From positions 1,054,001 to 1,118,000 of the forward strand of contig NZ_CP165783.1 in the NCBI RefSeq assembly GCF_000513895.2: a stretch of 64,000 nt of DNA. Direction: 5' to 3'. The stretch comes from Ensifer sp. WSM1721. Lineage in GTDB: Bacteria > Pseudomonadota > Alphaproteobacteria > Rhizobiales > Rhizobiaceae. This document shows positions 9,530 through 18,494 of the stretch, piece after piece (the stretch's first letter is position 1; every line of letters begins with the position of its first letter). The notes below the pieces were generated by a model. It had not been told where the DNA came from and did no database searches. It worked only from the letters and a program-made list of their open reading frames with translations. Both the position numbers and the translations under genes were made by a program.

Positions 9530-10048
9530 ATGAAGAATATCCAAAGCGACGGGCCATTGATGGAAGACACTTTCGACCCGCGAGTTCTTGATTGGTATCG
9601 GCAGTTCTCGCGTGAGACCCTTGAGATAAATTCAGATCCCAATCTTTTCGTGCCGGTCCGCGAAGAGGAAATCCAAAAGTTTGAGGAGGAATTCGGCAGG
9701 ATCCTCCCGACTCCGTATCTCGCTTTTTTGCGCCAGATCGGGTGGGGTCGCTTGACGGGTGATATCAATGGACAGGATACGCTCGATTACGAGAATTGTT
9801 TTTTGGACCCAGCGTCCATAGCGGAGATAATGCGTCGCACCTCGATTGAATGGCAGATTTATCCCGACTTTATTAGGGAAGACGAAGTGCCTTTCTTCAG
9901 CTTAGGGAACAATTCGGTGCTGGTCTTCCGGCGAGGAGCCGGTACCAGCGTCTATTTCCCCTACCTCGAGCAACGCTTTGCCGCTAGTTTTGGTGACTTC
10001 ATTTCTCGGCTGCGGAGAGACTGCATGTTCTATAGGCAGCTCCTGTAG
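9530..10048 (+). CDS. SMI1/KNR4 (SUKH) family protein, orphan immunity-like
   Basis: A 172-residue protein with the SUKH core pattern: an acidic helix (EEEIQKFEEEFGRILPTPYL) followed by FLRQIGWG and later VPFFSLGNN, where a domain strand is expected. SUKH proteins often serve as immunity proteins against polymorphic contact toxins, and some have other regulatory roles. No toxin, VgrG or Rhs gene is next to it. Base composition is visibly less GC-rich than the flanking genes, suggesting transfer. The ATG at 9530 is used; another at 9560 is possible because neither has a strong ribosome-binding site. Confidence 0.7.
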   Translation: MKNIQSDGPLMEDTFDPRVLDWYRQFSRETLEINSDPNLFVPVREEEIQKFEEEFGRILPTPYLAFLRQIGWGRLTGDINGQDTLDYENCFLDPASIAEIMRRTSIEWQIYPDFIREDEVPFFSLGNNSVLVFRRGAGTSVYFPYLEQRFAASFGDFISRLRRDCMFYRQLL

Positions 10049-10092
10049 ATACTCCTCTTGTCGACGTACTGGCGTGACTGCGTGGCGCGATA

Positions 10093-10569
10093 CTAAACCC
10101 GAAACAGGCTGGTCAGCGGCATGTGCGCCTTGACGATCGGCGACTTGAGCACGACGAAGCTGAAATATTTGTCGATGCCCACGTCCATGTCGGTGAGGCG
10201 CTCCATGATCGTCTGGTATTCGCCGATGCCGGCCGTGACGAATTTCAGGAGATAGTCGTAGCCGCCGGACACCAGATGGCATTCGATCACCTGGTCGACC
10301 TTCTCTATCGCCGCAAGGAAGCGGGCGAAGTCGATCTGGCGGTGGTTCTTTAAGGTGATCTCGGTGAAGACCGTCAGGGTCTGCCCGAGCTTGCTGACGT
10401 TGATCTGCGCCGAATAGCCCTCGATATAGCCCTCCGACTGCAGTTTCTTCACCCGCATCAGGCAAGGGCTCGGCGATAGATTGACCAGCTCGGCGAGTTC
10501 CACATTGGTGATGCGGCCATTCTTCTGCAGTTCGTATAGAATCTTGATGTCGATCCGGTCGAGTTTCAT
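10093..10569 (-). CDS. Lrp/AsnC family transcriptional regulator
   Basis: A 158-residue regulator. The N-terminal winged HTH is clear (LDRIDIKILYELQKNGRIT, then LVNLSPSPCLMRVKKL), and the C-terminal RAM ligand-binding domain follows, with YDYLLKFVT near the dimer strand. The start at 10569 has GGGGAAAGG upstream and gives the usual family length. It is divergent from the FAD oxidoreductase at 10805. Lrp proteins beside amino-acid oxidoreductases commonly activate them in response to the substrate amino acid, so that gene is the likely target. Confidence 0.92.
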   Translation of the reverse strand: MKLDRIDIKILYELQKNGRITNVELAELVNLSPSPCLMRVKKLQSEGYIEGYSAQINVSKLGQTLTVFTEITLKNHRQIDFARFLAAIEKVDQVIECHLVSGGYDYLLKFVTAGIGEYQTIMERLTDMDVGIDKYFSFVVLKSPIVKAHMPLTSLFRV

Positions 10570-10804
10570 GGCGCGCCTTTCCCCTTGCTGAAGTGGCCAA
10601 CGGCGCAGCAGATTGTGCTGCGCTTTTCCCGACGATGACCTTAACACACTGGACATACGTGTCGATTTCGTTTGGCCCAATATGCCGAAGCAGAAAGGGC
10701 GGCATTGCTCCTGCAACACAGCATCTTCTGCTGCGCGCCGGCCGCACTCCGGCAACGCCATCACGCCGAAGCCGCTAGACTGCGCTCGAAACGGAGGTCA
10801 CGCC

Positions 10805-12130
10805 ATGCCCGCACCGCTGAAACTCGTCGACACAACGCCGGAGCTGCCCGACGCCGCCGATGCCGTAGTGATCGGCGGCGGCATCGTCGGCGTGTTTGCG
10901 GCCTATTACCTTGCCCGCCGCGGATTGAAGGTCGCCCTTGTCGAGAAGGGACGGATCGGCGCCGAGCAGTCGAGTCGCAACTGGGGTTGGTGCCGCCAGC
11001 AGAACCGCGACGCCCGCGAATTGCCGATGGCGACGAAGAGCCTCGATCTTTGGGAGCGGTTCGCCGCCGAGAGCGGCGAGGATACCGGTTTCCGCCGCTG
11101 CGGGTTGCTCTACCTCAGCAATAGCGAAGAGGAACTGGCTGGCTGGGCACGCTGGGGCGATTTCGCCCGGACCGTCGGCGTCACCACCCACATGCTGGAC
11201 AGCGCCCAGGCGACCGAGCGCGGCCGCGCAACCGGGAGGCCATGGAAGGGGGGCGTCTTTTCGCCGACCGACGGCACCGCCGATCCGGCAAGTGCGGCAC
11301 CCGCCGTCGCACGCGCGATCCTGAAGCTCGGCGGCACCGTGCACCAGTCCTGCGCCGCCCGCGGCATAGAGACAGAAGGCGGTCGCCTGTCCGGTGTCGT
11401 CACCGAGCATGGCACCATTCGCACGAGAACGGCGATCCTTGCAGGCGGCGCCTGGGCCTCCTCCTTCTGCCGCCAGCTCGGCATCCGCTTTCCCCAGGCC
11501 GCGATCCGCTCGTCGATTCTTGCCGTCTCGCCGGGCGCCATCGGTCTTCCGGATGCGCTGCATACGGCCGCTGTTTCGGTGACGCGCCGTGCCGATGGCG
11601 GCTACACGCTCGCCATCAGCGGCCGCGGCCGCGTCGACCCGACGCCGCAGCAACTCAGGTTCTCTCCGCAGTTTCTGCCGATGTTCGTCAAACGCTGGCG
11701 CAGCCTGGCGCCGGGCGGGCTTGAGGGCTTCCGCTCCGGCCATGAGACCTTGGGCCGCTGGCGACTGGACGCCCCCACGCCGATGGAACGCATGCGCATC
11801 CTTGATCCGGCGGTCGATAAGGCCACCATTCGCCTCACCCATTCGCGCGCGCTCGACCTCCTGCCTCCCCTGAAGAAGACCAGCATCGCCGCCGCATGGG
11901 CGGGCTATATCGACAGCACGCCGGACGGGGTCCCGGGCATCGGCGAAATCGCCGCCATACCGGGCTTCATCCTCGCCGCCGGCTTCAGCGGGCACGGCTT
12001 CGGTATCGGTCCGGGCGCCGGCCACTTGATTGCAGACATCGTCACCGGTGGCGAGCCGATCGTCGATCCCCGCCCCTACCATCCGGACCGCTTCCAAAGA
12101 TCTGCCTGGGGTAAGGTCGCTGACTTTTAG
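10805..12130 (+). CDS. FAD-dependent oxidoreductase, DAO family (amino-acid dehydrogenase-like)
   Basis: A 441-residue flavoenzyme of the D-amino acid dehydrogenase/sarcosine oxidase fold. The dinucleotide-binding motif is VVIGGGIVGVFAAYYLARRG with a distal Glu in VALVEKG. The SSRNWGWCRQQNRD block and the C-terminal GFSGHGFGIGPGAGHLIADI are typical of this group. It should oxidise the C-N bond of an amino acid or N-alkyl amino acid and feed electrons to a carrier or oxygen. The ATG at 10805 follows GGAGGTCACGCC. It is likely controlled by the divergent Lrp gene, and may act on products brought in by the ABC importer upstream. Confidence 0.88.
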   Translation: MPAPLKLVDTTPELPDAADAVVIGGGIVGVFAAYYLARRGLKVALVEKGRIGAEQSSRNWGWCRQQNRDARELPMATKSLDLWERFAAESGEDTGFRRCGLLYLSNSEEELAGWARWGDFARTVGVTTHMLDSAQATERGRATGRPWKGGVFSPTDGTADPASAAPAVARAILKLGGTVHQSCAARGIETEGGRLSGVVTEHGTIRTRTAILAGGAWASSFCRQLGIRFPQAAIRSSILAVSPGAIGLPDALHTAAVSVTRRADGGYTLAISGRGRVDPTPQQLRFSPQFLPMFVKRWRSLAPGGLEGFRSGHETLGRWRLDAPTPMERMRILDPAVDKATIRLTHSRALDLLPPLKKTSIAAAWAGYIDSTPDGVPGIGEIAAIPGFILAAGFSGHGFGIGPGAGHLIADIVTGGEPIVDPRPYHPDRFQRSAWGKVADF

Positions 12131-12270
12131 AAGGTAGCGTTAGCTTTCGCAGATGAAGGTGGAAATCATCGGAAAATGTGCATCTGGGGAGTACTCGACA
12201 TTTTCTGCTGCGTACCCGATGCAACAATGCCGGGACGTAGATTCAGGTAATGCATTCTGGGAGACGTGCA

Positions 12271-12312
12271 ATGAACATGAGCATCAAATCCCGCTTGAGA
12301 ACTTACGCATGA
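12271..12312 (+). CDS. Candidate leader peptide/short upstream ORF, coupled to cyclodeaminase gene
   Basis: A 13-codon ORF ([13 protein letters not shown]) with a good GGGAG site 6 bases upstream. Its stop overlaps the next start as ATGA at 12309-12312. The downstream cyclodeaminase gene has only a weak site of its own, so its translation is probably coupled to this short ORF. It could instead be the remnant of a displaced gene. No regulatory hairpin was recognised. Confidence 0.4.
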   Translation: MNMSIKSRLRTYA

Positions 12313-13301
12313 AGACGCTGCTGCTTAAGAAGGATGAGGTAAGGCGGCTGATCGGCACGACGGAAGTCATCGGCGCGGTGGAAGAGGCATACAAGGCCTT
12401 TAACAGCGATCAGGTGGAACAACCTGACTATATAGGGATAGATCTCCCGTCGCCTCGTGGCGAGATTGACTTCAAGCTTGGTTACTACAAAGCCAAGGAA
12501 GTGATCTCCATGAAAGCCTCTTCTGGAGGGTTCATTGATAACCCGACAGCACACGGCGTGCCCAATGGCATGGCGACCATTCTCCTGTTTGATGCCAGGA
12601 GCGGTGCGTTGATTTGCGTTATGGATGGAAGTTTGATCCTTGGTCTCAGAACCGGGGCGGCTGGAGCCGTTTCCGTCAAAGCCCTGGCGAGGAAGAACGC
12701 CAGGACGATCGCATCGATCGGGACAGGAAATCAGGCAAGAATGCAAATCCGGGCAGTCAACGAGATCATGAAGATCGAAGAGATCCATGCATGGGACAAT
12801 CACCGGGATACGCTTTCCAAATACAAGACGGATATCGAAAGCGAGTATGGCATTCCTGTAATCATGGCCAACTCCAAAAAAGAAGCCGTTGAGCAGGCCG
12901 ATATCCTGATTACGACGACCCGCGGGAAAGGGTCGCTTGTGGAAGCGGATTGGGTGAAGCCCGGTACGCACATTGTGGCAATCGGCACGGATCAACGCGG
13001 CAAACAGGAGCTGGATCCGGAGATCTTCAGGAACGCTAAAGTAGTCGTCGATTCGATCGCGCAGTGCGCCGAAAAGGGCGAGACCTGGCACCCGCTGAAT
13101 AAAAACATCATCGCCAAAGACGACATCCATGGCGAAATCGGCGAGGTATTGTTGGGAAGGAAGCCGGGGCGAGAAAGTGATGACGAAGTCACGATTTTCG
13201 ATTCCACAGGCATGGCCATACAAGACAATACGACAGCCAGCAAAATCTATCAGAACGCAATAGCCAATAACGTCGGCACTTTCTTTCAGTTTTTTGAGTA
13301 A
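12309..13301 (+). CDS. Ornithine cyclodeaminase/mu-crystallin family protein
   Basis: A 330-residue NAD(P)-binding protein of the OCD/mu-crystallin family. The substrate-binding N-terminal domain includes ISMKASSGG and [18 protein letters not shown]. The Rossmann motif is [35 protein letters not shown] and the [11 protein letters not shown] stretch match the family. Members include ornithine cyclodeaminase, ketimine reductases, iminosuccinate reductase (BhcD) and EutC-like proteins. It overlaps the PLP dehydratase gene by one base (TAATG), so the two enzymes probably act in sequence on a hydroxy- or diamino acid. Base use is distinctly less GC-rich than its surroundings. Confidence 0.85.
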   Translation: MKTLLLKKDEVRRLIGTTEVIGAVEEAYKAFNSDQVEQPDYIGIDLPSPRGEIDFKLGYYKAKEVISMKASSGGFIDNPTAHGVPNGMATILLFDARSGALICVMDGSLILGLRTGAAGAVSVKALARKNARTIASIGTGNQARMQIRAVNEIMKIEEIHAWDNHRDTLSKYKTDIESEYGIPVIMANSKKEAVEQADILITTTRGKGSLVEADWVKPGTHIVAIGTDQRGKQELDPEIFRNAKVVVDSIAQCAEKGETWHPLNKNIIAKDDIHGEIGEVLLGRKPGRESDDEVTIFDSTGMAIQDNTTASKIYQNAIANNVGTFFQFFE

Positions 13302-14278
13302 TGACTATGCGCAACTACCCGACCATTCAGGACATCCGTGAAGCCCGGGAACGGCTGAAACCGCACGTCAGGCACACGCCGCTATTGCGTGCGGACAAAA
13401 TCGAGAAAGCCGCTGGCTGTCAGCTTTATCTCAAACCTGAAACCCTGCAGATTACTGGCGCCTTCAAAATCCGCGGCGCCCTGAACAAGGCTCTCTCGCT
13501 CTCGAGCGAAGAGATCGCAAACGGCATTATCGCGACGTCGTCGGGCAATCATGCCCAAGGGCTTGCCTATGCCGCCAGGATGCTGGGCGTAAAAGCGATA
13601 TTGGTCGTTCCGGTGACCACGCCCAAAATCAAGATCGAAAACACAAAGGCCCTCGGGGCAGAAGTCATTCTTTTCGATGGCGACACCGCCGCCAGATGGA
13701 AAAGGGTGTATGAAATTGCTGAAGAAAACAAATACGCGGCTGTTCACGCTTTTGAGGACCCCATCGTGATGGCCGGTCAGGGAACGATCGGGTGTGAAAT
13801 ACTGGAGGACCTGGACGATGTAGATACGGTCATCGTTCCGGTAGGCGGTGGAGGCCTAATCTCGGGAATTGCTACCGCCATCAAAGAAACGAAACCATCG
13901 GTGCGCGTTATCGGCGCAGAGCCTGCCTTGACACCGAAGTATTTTCACAGCCGGATCAACAAGGAGCGCACATCGCTTCCCTTGAAGAACACCATTGCTG
14001 ATGGCTTGAGGATAAGCGTTCCGGGTCAAAACCCCTATCCGATCATCGAAAAATATGTGGACGAGATTGTTCTTGTTGAAGACGAGCACATCATCGCCGG
14101 AATGCGTGCTCTTGCCAAGGATGCGAAATTGATCGCTGAACCGGCCGCCTCGATTGGCGTCGGAGCACTGTTGGCGGGCAGCATAGACGTCAAGAGCGAT
14201 GAAAAAGTCTGTGCGGTGTTGTCTGGCGGGAACTGGGACTTATGCGACCTTGCTGAGATATACAAGATCGCTGAGTAA
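13301..14278 (+). CDS. Threonine/hydroxyaspartate dehydratase-like, PLP fold type II
   Basis: A 325-residue beta-family PLP enzyme. The Schiff-base Lys is in [10 protein letters not shown] (residue 56). [10 protein letters not shown] is the substrate-binding Asn-loop and [10 protein letters not shown] is the PLP-phosphate loop. There is no C-terminal ACT domain, so this is the catabolic, serine racemase/BhcB/EutB-like form rather than biosynthetic IlvA. It is the second gene of a two-gene operon with the cyclodeaminase homologue. Such pairs occur in ectoine and beta-hydroxyaspartate metabolism, but the other genes of those pathways are absent here, so the substrate stays open. It shares the lower GC of its partner. 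Confidence 0.85.
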   Translation: MTMRNYPTIQDIREARERLKPHVRHTPLLRADKIEKAAGCQLYLKPETLQITGAFKIRGALNKALSLSSEEIANGIIATSSGNHAQGLAYAARMLGVKAILVVPVTTPKIKIENTKALGAEVILFDGDTAARWKRVYEIAEENKYAAVHAFEDPIVMAGQGTIGCEILEDLDDVDTVIVPVGGGGLISGIATAIKETKPSVRVIGAEPALTPKYFHSRINKERTSLPLKNTIADGLRISVPGQNPYPIIEKYVDEIVLVEDEHIIAGMRALAKDAKLIAEPAASIGVGALLAGSIDVKSDEKVCAVLSGGNWDLCDLAEIYKIAE

Positions 14279-14289
14279 GCGTGTCCTGT

Positions 14290-14314
14290 GGGCATGGCCT
14301 CTTTCACCATGCCC
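14290..14314. terminator. Hairpin between convergent genes
   Basis: A perfect 8-base stem (GGGCATGG/CCATGCCC, 14290-14297 with 14307-14314) and a 9-base loop lies 12 bases after the dehydratase stop and ahead of the convergent secreted-protein gene. There is no strong T-run, so termination strength is uncertain. Confidence 0.45.
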
Positions 14315-14340
14315 AGGTCAGTCACCGAGGAGACGAGGCC

Positions 14341-14742
14341 TCACTTTTCTCCAATCAGGCCTTTGATTTCCGCCAGTTTCTTCATACAGCCCTGCTCATC
14401 GCCGGCTGCGGCCATCTTGCGGGCTTCTGCTACGAGTTCGCTCGGCTTGTCGGCGCTCTCACCGGTTCGTGTCCCGGTTACCTGCTCCTGATGAGGCGAA
14501 ATCGCTTCCGTCTGAGTGCCGGTCGAGCCTGTTATTTCAGTACCGGTGCCCTTCTTCTGTTCGCCGGGCATGACTTCTTCCTGGTGCTCGGTAACGGGCG
14601 CGCCGGACCCGCTGCCGCTTGCGCCCGTTTCCGCGGAGGTGATGGCTTGCCCGAGCTTGTCGAGTTCCTGACGGCAGTCCGCGAATGCCGGGGCAGCCAG
14701 CAGAAGCGGCACGGCCGTTGCTGCTATGAGACGTATCAACAT
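14341..14742 (-). CDS. Small exported protein of unknown function
   Basis: A 133-residue protein with a clear Sec signal peptide (MLIRLIAATAVPLLLAAPAFA, cleavage near AFA-D). The mature part begins with a Cys and two short helices, then a Thr/Gly/Glu-rich low-complexity stretch, and ends in a Cys-containing helix (GCMKKLAEIKGLIG). The two Cys could form a disulfide in the periplasm. I do not recognise a named family. It stands alone between convergent and same-strand neighbours. Confidence 0.7.
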   Translation of the reverse strand: MLIRLIAATAVPLLLAAPAFADCRQELDKLGQAITSAETGASGSGSGAPVTEHQEEVMPGEQKKGTGTEITGSTGTQTEAISPHQEQVTGTRTGESADKPSELVAEARKMAAAGDEQGCMKKLAEIKGLIGEK

Positions 14743-14850
14743 GTTGCTCTTTGCTCGCTGTTTGGGACGGTAGTGCGTCCGTTAGACCTGTGGGGCAAAC
14801 TAGGCTCTACGGGAAGAGTTCCCTGTAGAGAGCTGATTTAACCGGGATCT

Positions 14851-14905
14851 ACAGTGCCTAGAGCGCCGTGCGTCAGACGCACAAAGGACGCTGCAGCACA
14901 AACGC
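14851..14905. repeat. Rhizobial intergenic mosaic palindrome (RIME-like), partial copy
   Basis: Contains GCCGTGCGTCAGACGCACAA and then GGACGCTGCAGCAC, which matches one palindromic arm of the longer copies at 16761 and 35001. It lies downstream of gfa and could form a hairpin through GTGCGTC/GACGCAC. The second palindrome of the full element is missing here. Confidence 0.7.
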
Positions 14906-14957
14906 CCTGTCAGCCGCCTTGACGAGCACACCGACAGGGCTCATTGGCTCCGTCTGC

Positions 14958-15533
14958 TCAAGCCGGAAGCGCGCCCGACTTCTTCGCGACCCAGGTGGCG
15001 ACATAGTCCATCAGGGCCGGCGACAGACAGTCGTAGGGCTCCAGGCCAAGCTCTCTCAGGCGGGCGCGGATGCCATCCATCTGGCTGGGATCCACGCCGG
15101 ATTCGATGATGGAGGACACGAAGGCCGCAAAGCCCGGCGGAGCCCAGCCCGACTCCTCGAATCGCTCGGGGTGAATGAAGTCCAGCCCCTGGAAGGCATG
15201 CTCCCGCTCCACCGGCCCATACATGTGAACGCCGCATTCCCTGCAGGCGTGCCGCTGGATCAGCGCGGAGGGATCGACCACTTGCAACTTGTCGCCGTTT
15301 TCGAGCACGGTCACCTTGTCGTGCGGAACGACCGCGACAATGGAGAAGTAGGCGCCACTGGGCTTCCAGCATTTGGTGCAGCCGCAGGCGTGGTTGTGGG
15401 CAATCTGTCCCTCGATCCTCACCCTGACCGGCCTGTCCGTGCAGGCACAAACGAGCGTGCCCCCGGCGAAGTTCGGACTGGCCTGTTTAATGCCACCATC
15501 CACCGCCGGATGAATACGAATGGAACTGTTCAT
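14958..15533 (-). CDS. gfa: S-(hydroxymethyl)glutathione synthase (formaldehyde-activating enzyme Gfa)
   Basis: A 191-residue zinc protein that condenses formaldehyde with glutathione in the cytoplasm, supplying FrmA. The three Cys clusters of the family are visible: [19 protein letters not shown] and [12 protein letters not shown], providing the structural and catalytic zinc ligands. Length fits the family. It lies 82 bases downstream of the S-(hydroxymethyl)glutathione dehydrogenase gene and is the last gene of the methanol/formaldehyde oxidation group on this strand. Confidence 0.93.
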   Translation of the reverse strand: MNSSIRIHPAVDGGIKQASPNFAGGTLVCACTDRPVRVRIEGQIAHNHACGCTKCWKPSGAYFSIVAVVPHDKVTVLENGDKLQVVDPSALIQRHACRECGVHMYGPVEREHAFQGLDFIHPERFEESGWAPPGFAAFVSSIIESGVDPSQMDGIRARLRELGLEPYDCLSPALMDYVATWVAKKSGALPA

Positions 15534-15615
15534 TGCGTGTCCTCCCTGTTGTGGCCGAAGCCCCCACCCGGTCGCGGATGCTGTAGCGCTTCGGCTCAGT
15601 TCGAGCGTCCGGCGC

Positions 15616-16743
15616 TCAGTAGAGCACGACCGAGCGGATGCTTTCGCCGGAATGCATGAGCTCGAAGCCCTTGTTGATGTCGTCGAGGGCCAAGGTGTGG
15701 GTGATCATCGGATCGATCGCGATCTTGCCTTCCAAGTACCAGTCGACGATCTTCGGCACGTCGGTGCGGCCGCGGGCGCCGCCAAAGGCGGTGCCTATCC
15801 AGCTGCGGCCGGTGACGAGCTGGAACGGCCGCGTCGAAATCTCCTGGCCGGCGCCGGCCACGCCGATGATCACCGACTTGCCCCAGCCGCGATGCGAGGC
15901 CTCGAGCGCCTGGCGCATCACCTTGACATTGCCGGTGCAGTCGAAGGTGTAGTCGGCGCCGCCGATCTGGTCGGCGCCGCGCTTCGTCAGGTTGACGAGA
16001 TAGGCGACGATGTCGTCGCCGACCTCGGTCGGATTGACGAAATGGGTCATGCCGAACCTTTCGCCCCAGGGCTTCTTGGCGTTGTTGAAATCGACGCCGA
16101 TGATCATGTCGGCACCGGCGAGCCGCAGCCCTTGAATGACGTTCAAACCGATGCCGCCGAGCCCGAAGACGATCGCCGTCGCGCCGATCTCGACCTTGGC
16201 GGTGTTGATCACGGCGCCGATGCCGGTGGTGACGCCGCAGCCGATGTAGCAGATCTTGTCGAAGGGCGCGTCGGGATTGACCTTGGCGACGGCGATCTCC
16301 GGCAGCACGGTAAAGTTCGCAAAGGTCGAGCAGCCCATATAGTGGTGGATCTTGTCGCCGTTAATCGAGAAGCGCGAGGTGCCGTCCGGCATCAGCCCCT
16401 GGCCTTGGGTGGCGCGGATGGCGGTGCAGAGATTGGTCTTGCGCGAAAGGCACGAGGGGCAGGCGCGGCATTCCGGCGTATAGAGCGGGATGACGTGGTC
16501 GCCCTTCTTCACCGAGGTGACGCCAGGGCCGACATCGACGACGATGCCGGCGCCCTCATGGCCGAGGATTGCCGGAAACAGCCCTTCCGGATCGGCGCCG
16601 GAGAGCGTGAAGTCGTCGGTATGACAGATGCCGGTCGCCTTGACCTCGACCAGCACCTCGCCGGCCTTCGGGCCCTCGAGCTGCACAGTTTTCACTTCCA
16701 GCGGTTTGCCGGCCTGAACGGCCACGGCTGCGCGTACGTCCAT
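15616..16743 (-). CDS. frmA: S-(hydroxymethyl)glutathione dehydrogenase / class III alcohol dehydrogenase
   Basis: A 375-residue zinc alcohol dehydrogenase, also named AdhC or FlhA. It oxidises S-hydroxymethylglutathione to S-formylglutathione with NAD. Catalytic zinc ligands are in ATGICHTD and GHEGAG, the structural zinc loop is [15 protein letters not shown], and the NAD motif is [12 protein letters not shown] with GVDFN after it. The start at 16743 follows a strong GGAGG. It belongs with gfa and xoxF to make a methanol-to-formate route. The next enzymes, S-formylglutathione hydrolase and formate dehydrogenase, are not in this window. Confidence 0.95.
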   Translation of the reverse strand: MDVRAAVAVQAGKPLEVKTVQLEGPKAGEVLVEVKATGICHTDDFTLSGADPEGLFPAILGHEGAGIVVDVGPGVTSVKKGDHVIPLYTPECRACPSCLSRKTNLCTAIRATQGQGLMPDGTSRFSINGDKIHHYMGCSTFANFTVLPEIAVAKVNPDAPFDKICYIGCGVTTGIGAVINTAKVEIGATAIVFGLGGIGLNVIQGLRLAGADMIIGVDFNNAKKPWGERFGMTHFVNPTEVGDDIVAYLVNLTKRGADQIGGADYTFDCTGNVKVMRQALEASHRGWGKSVIIGVAGAGQEISTRPFQLVTGRSWIGTAFGGARGRTDVPKIVDWYLEGKIAIDPMITHTLALDDINKGFELMHSGESIRSVVLY

Positions 16744-16760
16744 GTCTCCGTCCTCCCTAC

Positions 16761-16865
16761 TGCATGTTTCCTTAAATCGTACCCGATTTAAGGACAAAAA
16801 CATGCAGCAATTCAAAGTGCTACAGCGTCCTTTGTGCGTCTGAAAAGACGCACGGCGCTGTAGAG
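16761..16865. repeat. Rhizobial intergenic mosaic element (RIME-like), full copy
   Basis: About 105 bases with two palindromes joined by AGCAATTCAAAGTG. The first is TGCATGTTTCCTTAAATCG paired with CGATTTAAGGACAAAAACA and TGCA. The second is CTACAGCGTCCTTTGTGCGT paired with ACGCACGGCGCTGTAG. The same layout recurs at 35001 and, in part, at 14851 and 24086. It sits in the gap between xoxJ and frmA, where it could act as an mRNA-stabilising or terminating hairpin. Confidence 0.8.
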
Positions 16866-16972
16866 CATCATCTCCGCCATGGACTCGTTCGTTAGGACGA
16901 GCCCGACAAGATGCAGCCTCTTCTCAACCTTGGGCAGTCACCGGATGCAGGTGACTTACCGGTACTTCAACG

Positions 16973-17836
16973 TCACTCCGTGATGCTCTCGTCATCCTCA
17001 TTGAGCAGCGGGACACCGTACGAGAGCAACAGCTTGTTGATGTCCTCCTGGTTCTCCCTGATGAAGCTGTTGAGCGTGCGTTTCCATTGCTGGTCGGACG
17101 GCCGCACCCCCATCGTGATCCGATAGGCCATGCGAGAGCCGCCCTTCTCCCTGGTCAAGGGCACGATAGCCAGATCGACTTCCGACTTGCGGACGTAATA
17201 ACCTGCCATCGGTCCCCAAACCACGGCGGCGTCAATCACGCCTGCCACGATGTCGCGGACCATGACCTCAGCCATTGACGGCGCCATCCGCGTGTCGACT
17301 ACCAGAGGATAGATCTTTGCTTTGCGCATCAGTTTTGCCGCCGCCATATTTGCGGAGGGCGACGTTGCGTGCACCACGCCGACCCTCTTGTCGACAAGCT
17401 TCGGATCGGTCAGCGTTTCCACGCCGGCAAGATCGCCGTCCTTCTTATAAATCAGCACATAGGAGGAGCGGTAATAAGCGTTTGTGTTCTGGACGAGTTC
17501 GTCCCCCTGAGCATACCCCATGATGACATCGCAGCGATTGGCGCCGAGCGTATTGCGCACAAAACCAGGGATCGACGGAAACCAGGTATAGGCGACGGAG
17601 CTTCGTCCCGTCGCGGCTGCGACCATCTCGGCGAGCTTGTTCTCGAACCCTTCGCCGCTCTTGTCGGAGAAGGGCATGTTGGACGGGTCGGCGCAGACCC
17701 GCAGCGTCTCCGGGTCAACCAGCTCGCCGGCGGCCCCGAGCCCGGCGCCCTGGGAATGGGCCTGCAACGGCATCAGCGCGGCCATGGTCATCGAGATGAG
17801 GGCTGCACTGCAAGTCCGATGGGCGCCGTATGCCAT
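16973..17836 (-). CDS. xoxJ: Methanol oxidation periplasmic protein XoxJ (MxaJ-like)
   Basis: A 287-residue exported protein resembling a family 3 amino-acid-type binding protein, adapted as a quinoprotein dehydrogenase-associated factor. The signal peptide ends near LQAHS, and the mature protein begins with LRVCADPSNMPFSDKSGEGF, the hallmark of this group. XoxJ/MxaJ is thought to help activate or mature the PQQ dehydrogenase in the periplasm rather than serve an ABC importer. The start is one base after the xoxG stop, indicating coupling. Order xoxF-xoxG-xoxJ is the conserved arrangement. Confidence 0.9.
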   Translation of the reverse strand: MAYGAHRTCSAALISMTMAALMPLQAHSQGAGLGAAGELVDPETLRVCADPSNMPFSDKSGEGFENKLAEMVAAATGRSSVAYTWFPSIPGFVRNTLGANRCDVIMGYAQGDELVQNTNAYYRSSYVLIYKKDGDLAGVETLTDPKLVDKRVGVVHATSPSANMAAAKLMRKAKIYPLVVDTRMAPSMAEVMVRDIVAGVIDAAVVWGPMAGYYVRKSEVDLAIVPLTREKGGSRMAYRITMGVRPSDQQWKRTLNSFIRENQEDINKLLLSYGVPLLNEDDESITE

Positions 17837-17837
17837 G

Positions 17838-18359
17838 TCATCCACCCATGCAGGACGCTTCGTAGGCCGTGGCCGCTTCCGGTTTGTTGGCCTTCTTGGG
17901 TGGACGACCGCGCGGTGCCGCTTCGACAGCTCGGGCGCGCAGGTAGATGTAGATGTCATCGAGGTAGCAATATACGTTCTTGTTGTCTCCAAAGGCAGGC
18001 ATGACAACTTCTTTGCCGCCGACGACGCTCTTGCGTCCTTCGGCGACGATCGAAAGGAATGTCCCGTAATCGACATTCTTCATGGTCTTGACGAGCGCCG
18101 GGGCATAGGAGGACCCTTCGCCGTCGGGTCCGTGACAGACATGACAATCGGCGTGATAGCGGCGATATCCGTTGAACGTGTACCAATCGACGATGCCATT
18201 CTCGATCTTGAAGGTGGGATTGCCTTCGGCGTCGAAGTGCTTCCCGTCCTCCTCCGTGACGCTGGCGGCCTTTTCCTTGCTGTCTTCAGCTCGGGCAGCG
18301 CTGTTTGCAAACGGCAGCAGAACCGCGGCAAGGGTTGAAATGACAAAGCGTGATATCAT
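17838..18359 (-). CDS. xoxG: c-type cytochrome XoxG, electron acceptor of XoxF
   Basis: A 173-residue periplasmic monohaem cytochrome c. It has a signal peptide ending near ARAE, haem-binding CHVCH (Cys72, Cys75, His76) and a likely Met ligand in VVMPAFGD. The N-terminal DGKHFDAEGNPTFKIENG and WYTFNGYRRYHADC segments are typical of XoxG. It accepts electrons from PQQ in XoxF and passes them to the respiratory chain. The C-terminus carries a basic Pro-rich tail. It is separated from xoxF by 135 bases containing a long hairpin. Confidence 0.93.
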   Translation of the reverse strand: MISRFVISTLAAVLLPFANSAARAEDSKEKAASVTEEDGKHFDAEGNPTFKIENGIVDWYTFNGYRRYHADCHVCHGPDGEGSSYAPALVKTMKNVDYGTFLSIVAEGRKSVVGGKEVVMPAFGDNKNVYCYLDDIYIYLRARAVEAAPRGRPPKKANKPEAATAYEASCMGG

Positions 18360-18433
18360 TCATGACCTCTTTCCCGCCGCATGGTTTATTTTCCCAATGG
18401 ACAGACGGGGCTTGAGATTCTTGTCTGGTGGAA

Positions 18434-18480
18434 GCGAAAGCCCGGCAGCATTTTCTGCTGCAATTGGTCCGGGCTCTCGC
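18434..18480 (-). other. Long hairpin between xoxF and xoxG
   Basis: A 12-base stem (GCGAAAGCCCGG at 18434-18445 with CCGGGCTCTCGC at 18469-18480, one mismatch) encloses an inner GCAG/CTGC stem. It begins 15 bases after the xoxF stop. On the minus strand no T-run follows, so it looks more like an mRNA-protecting or partial-termination element than a full terminator. It could set the xoxF to xoxG ratio. Confidence 0.6.
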
Positions 18481-18494
18481 TCAGGCAACCGTGA

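Noticed and set aside
12309..14278. Calling the pair eutC/eutB of ectoine degradation
   Set aside because: EutA, EutD, EutE and the Ehu importer are absent nearby; family membership alone is not enough.
15520..16791. Long plus-strand open frame of about 420 codons
   Set aside because: It is antisense to frmA, with no start site or family look; a high-GC shadow.
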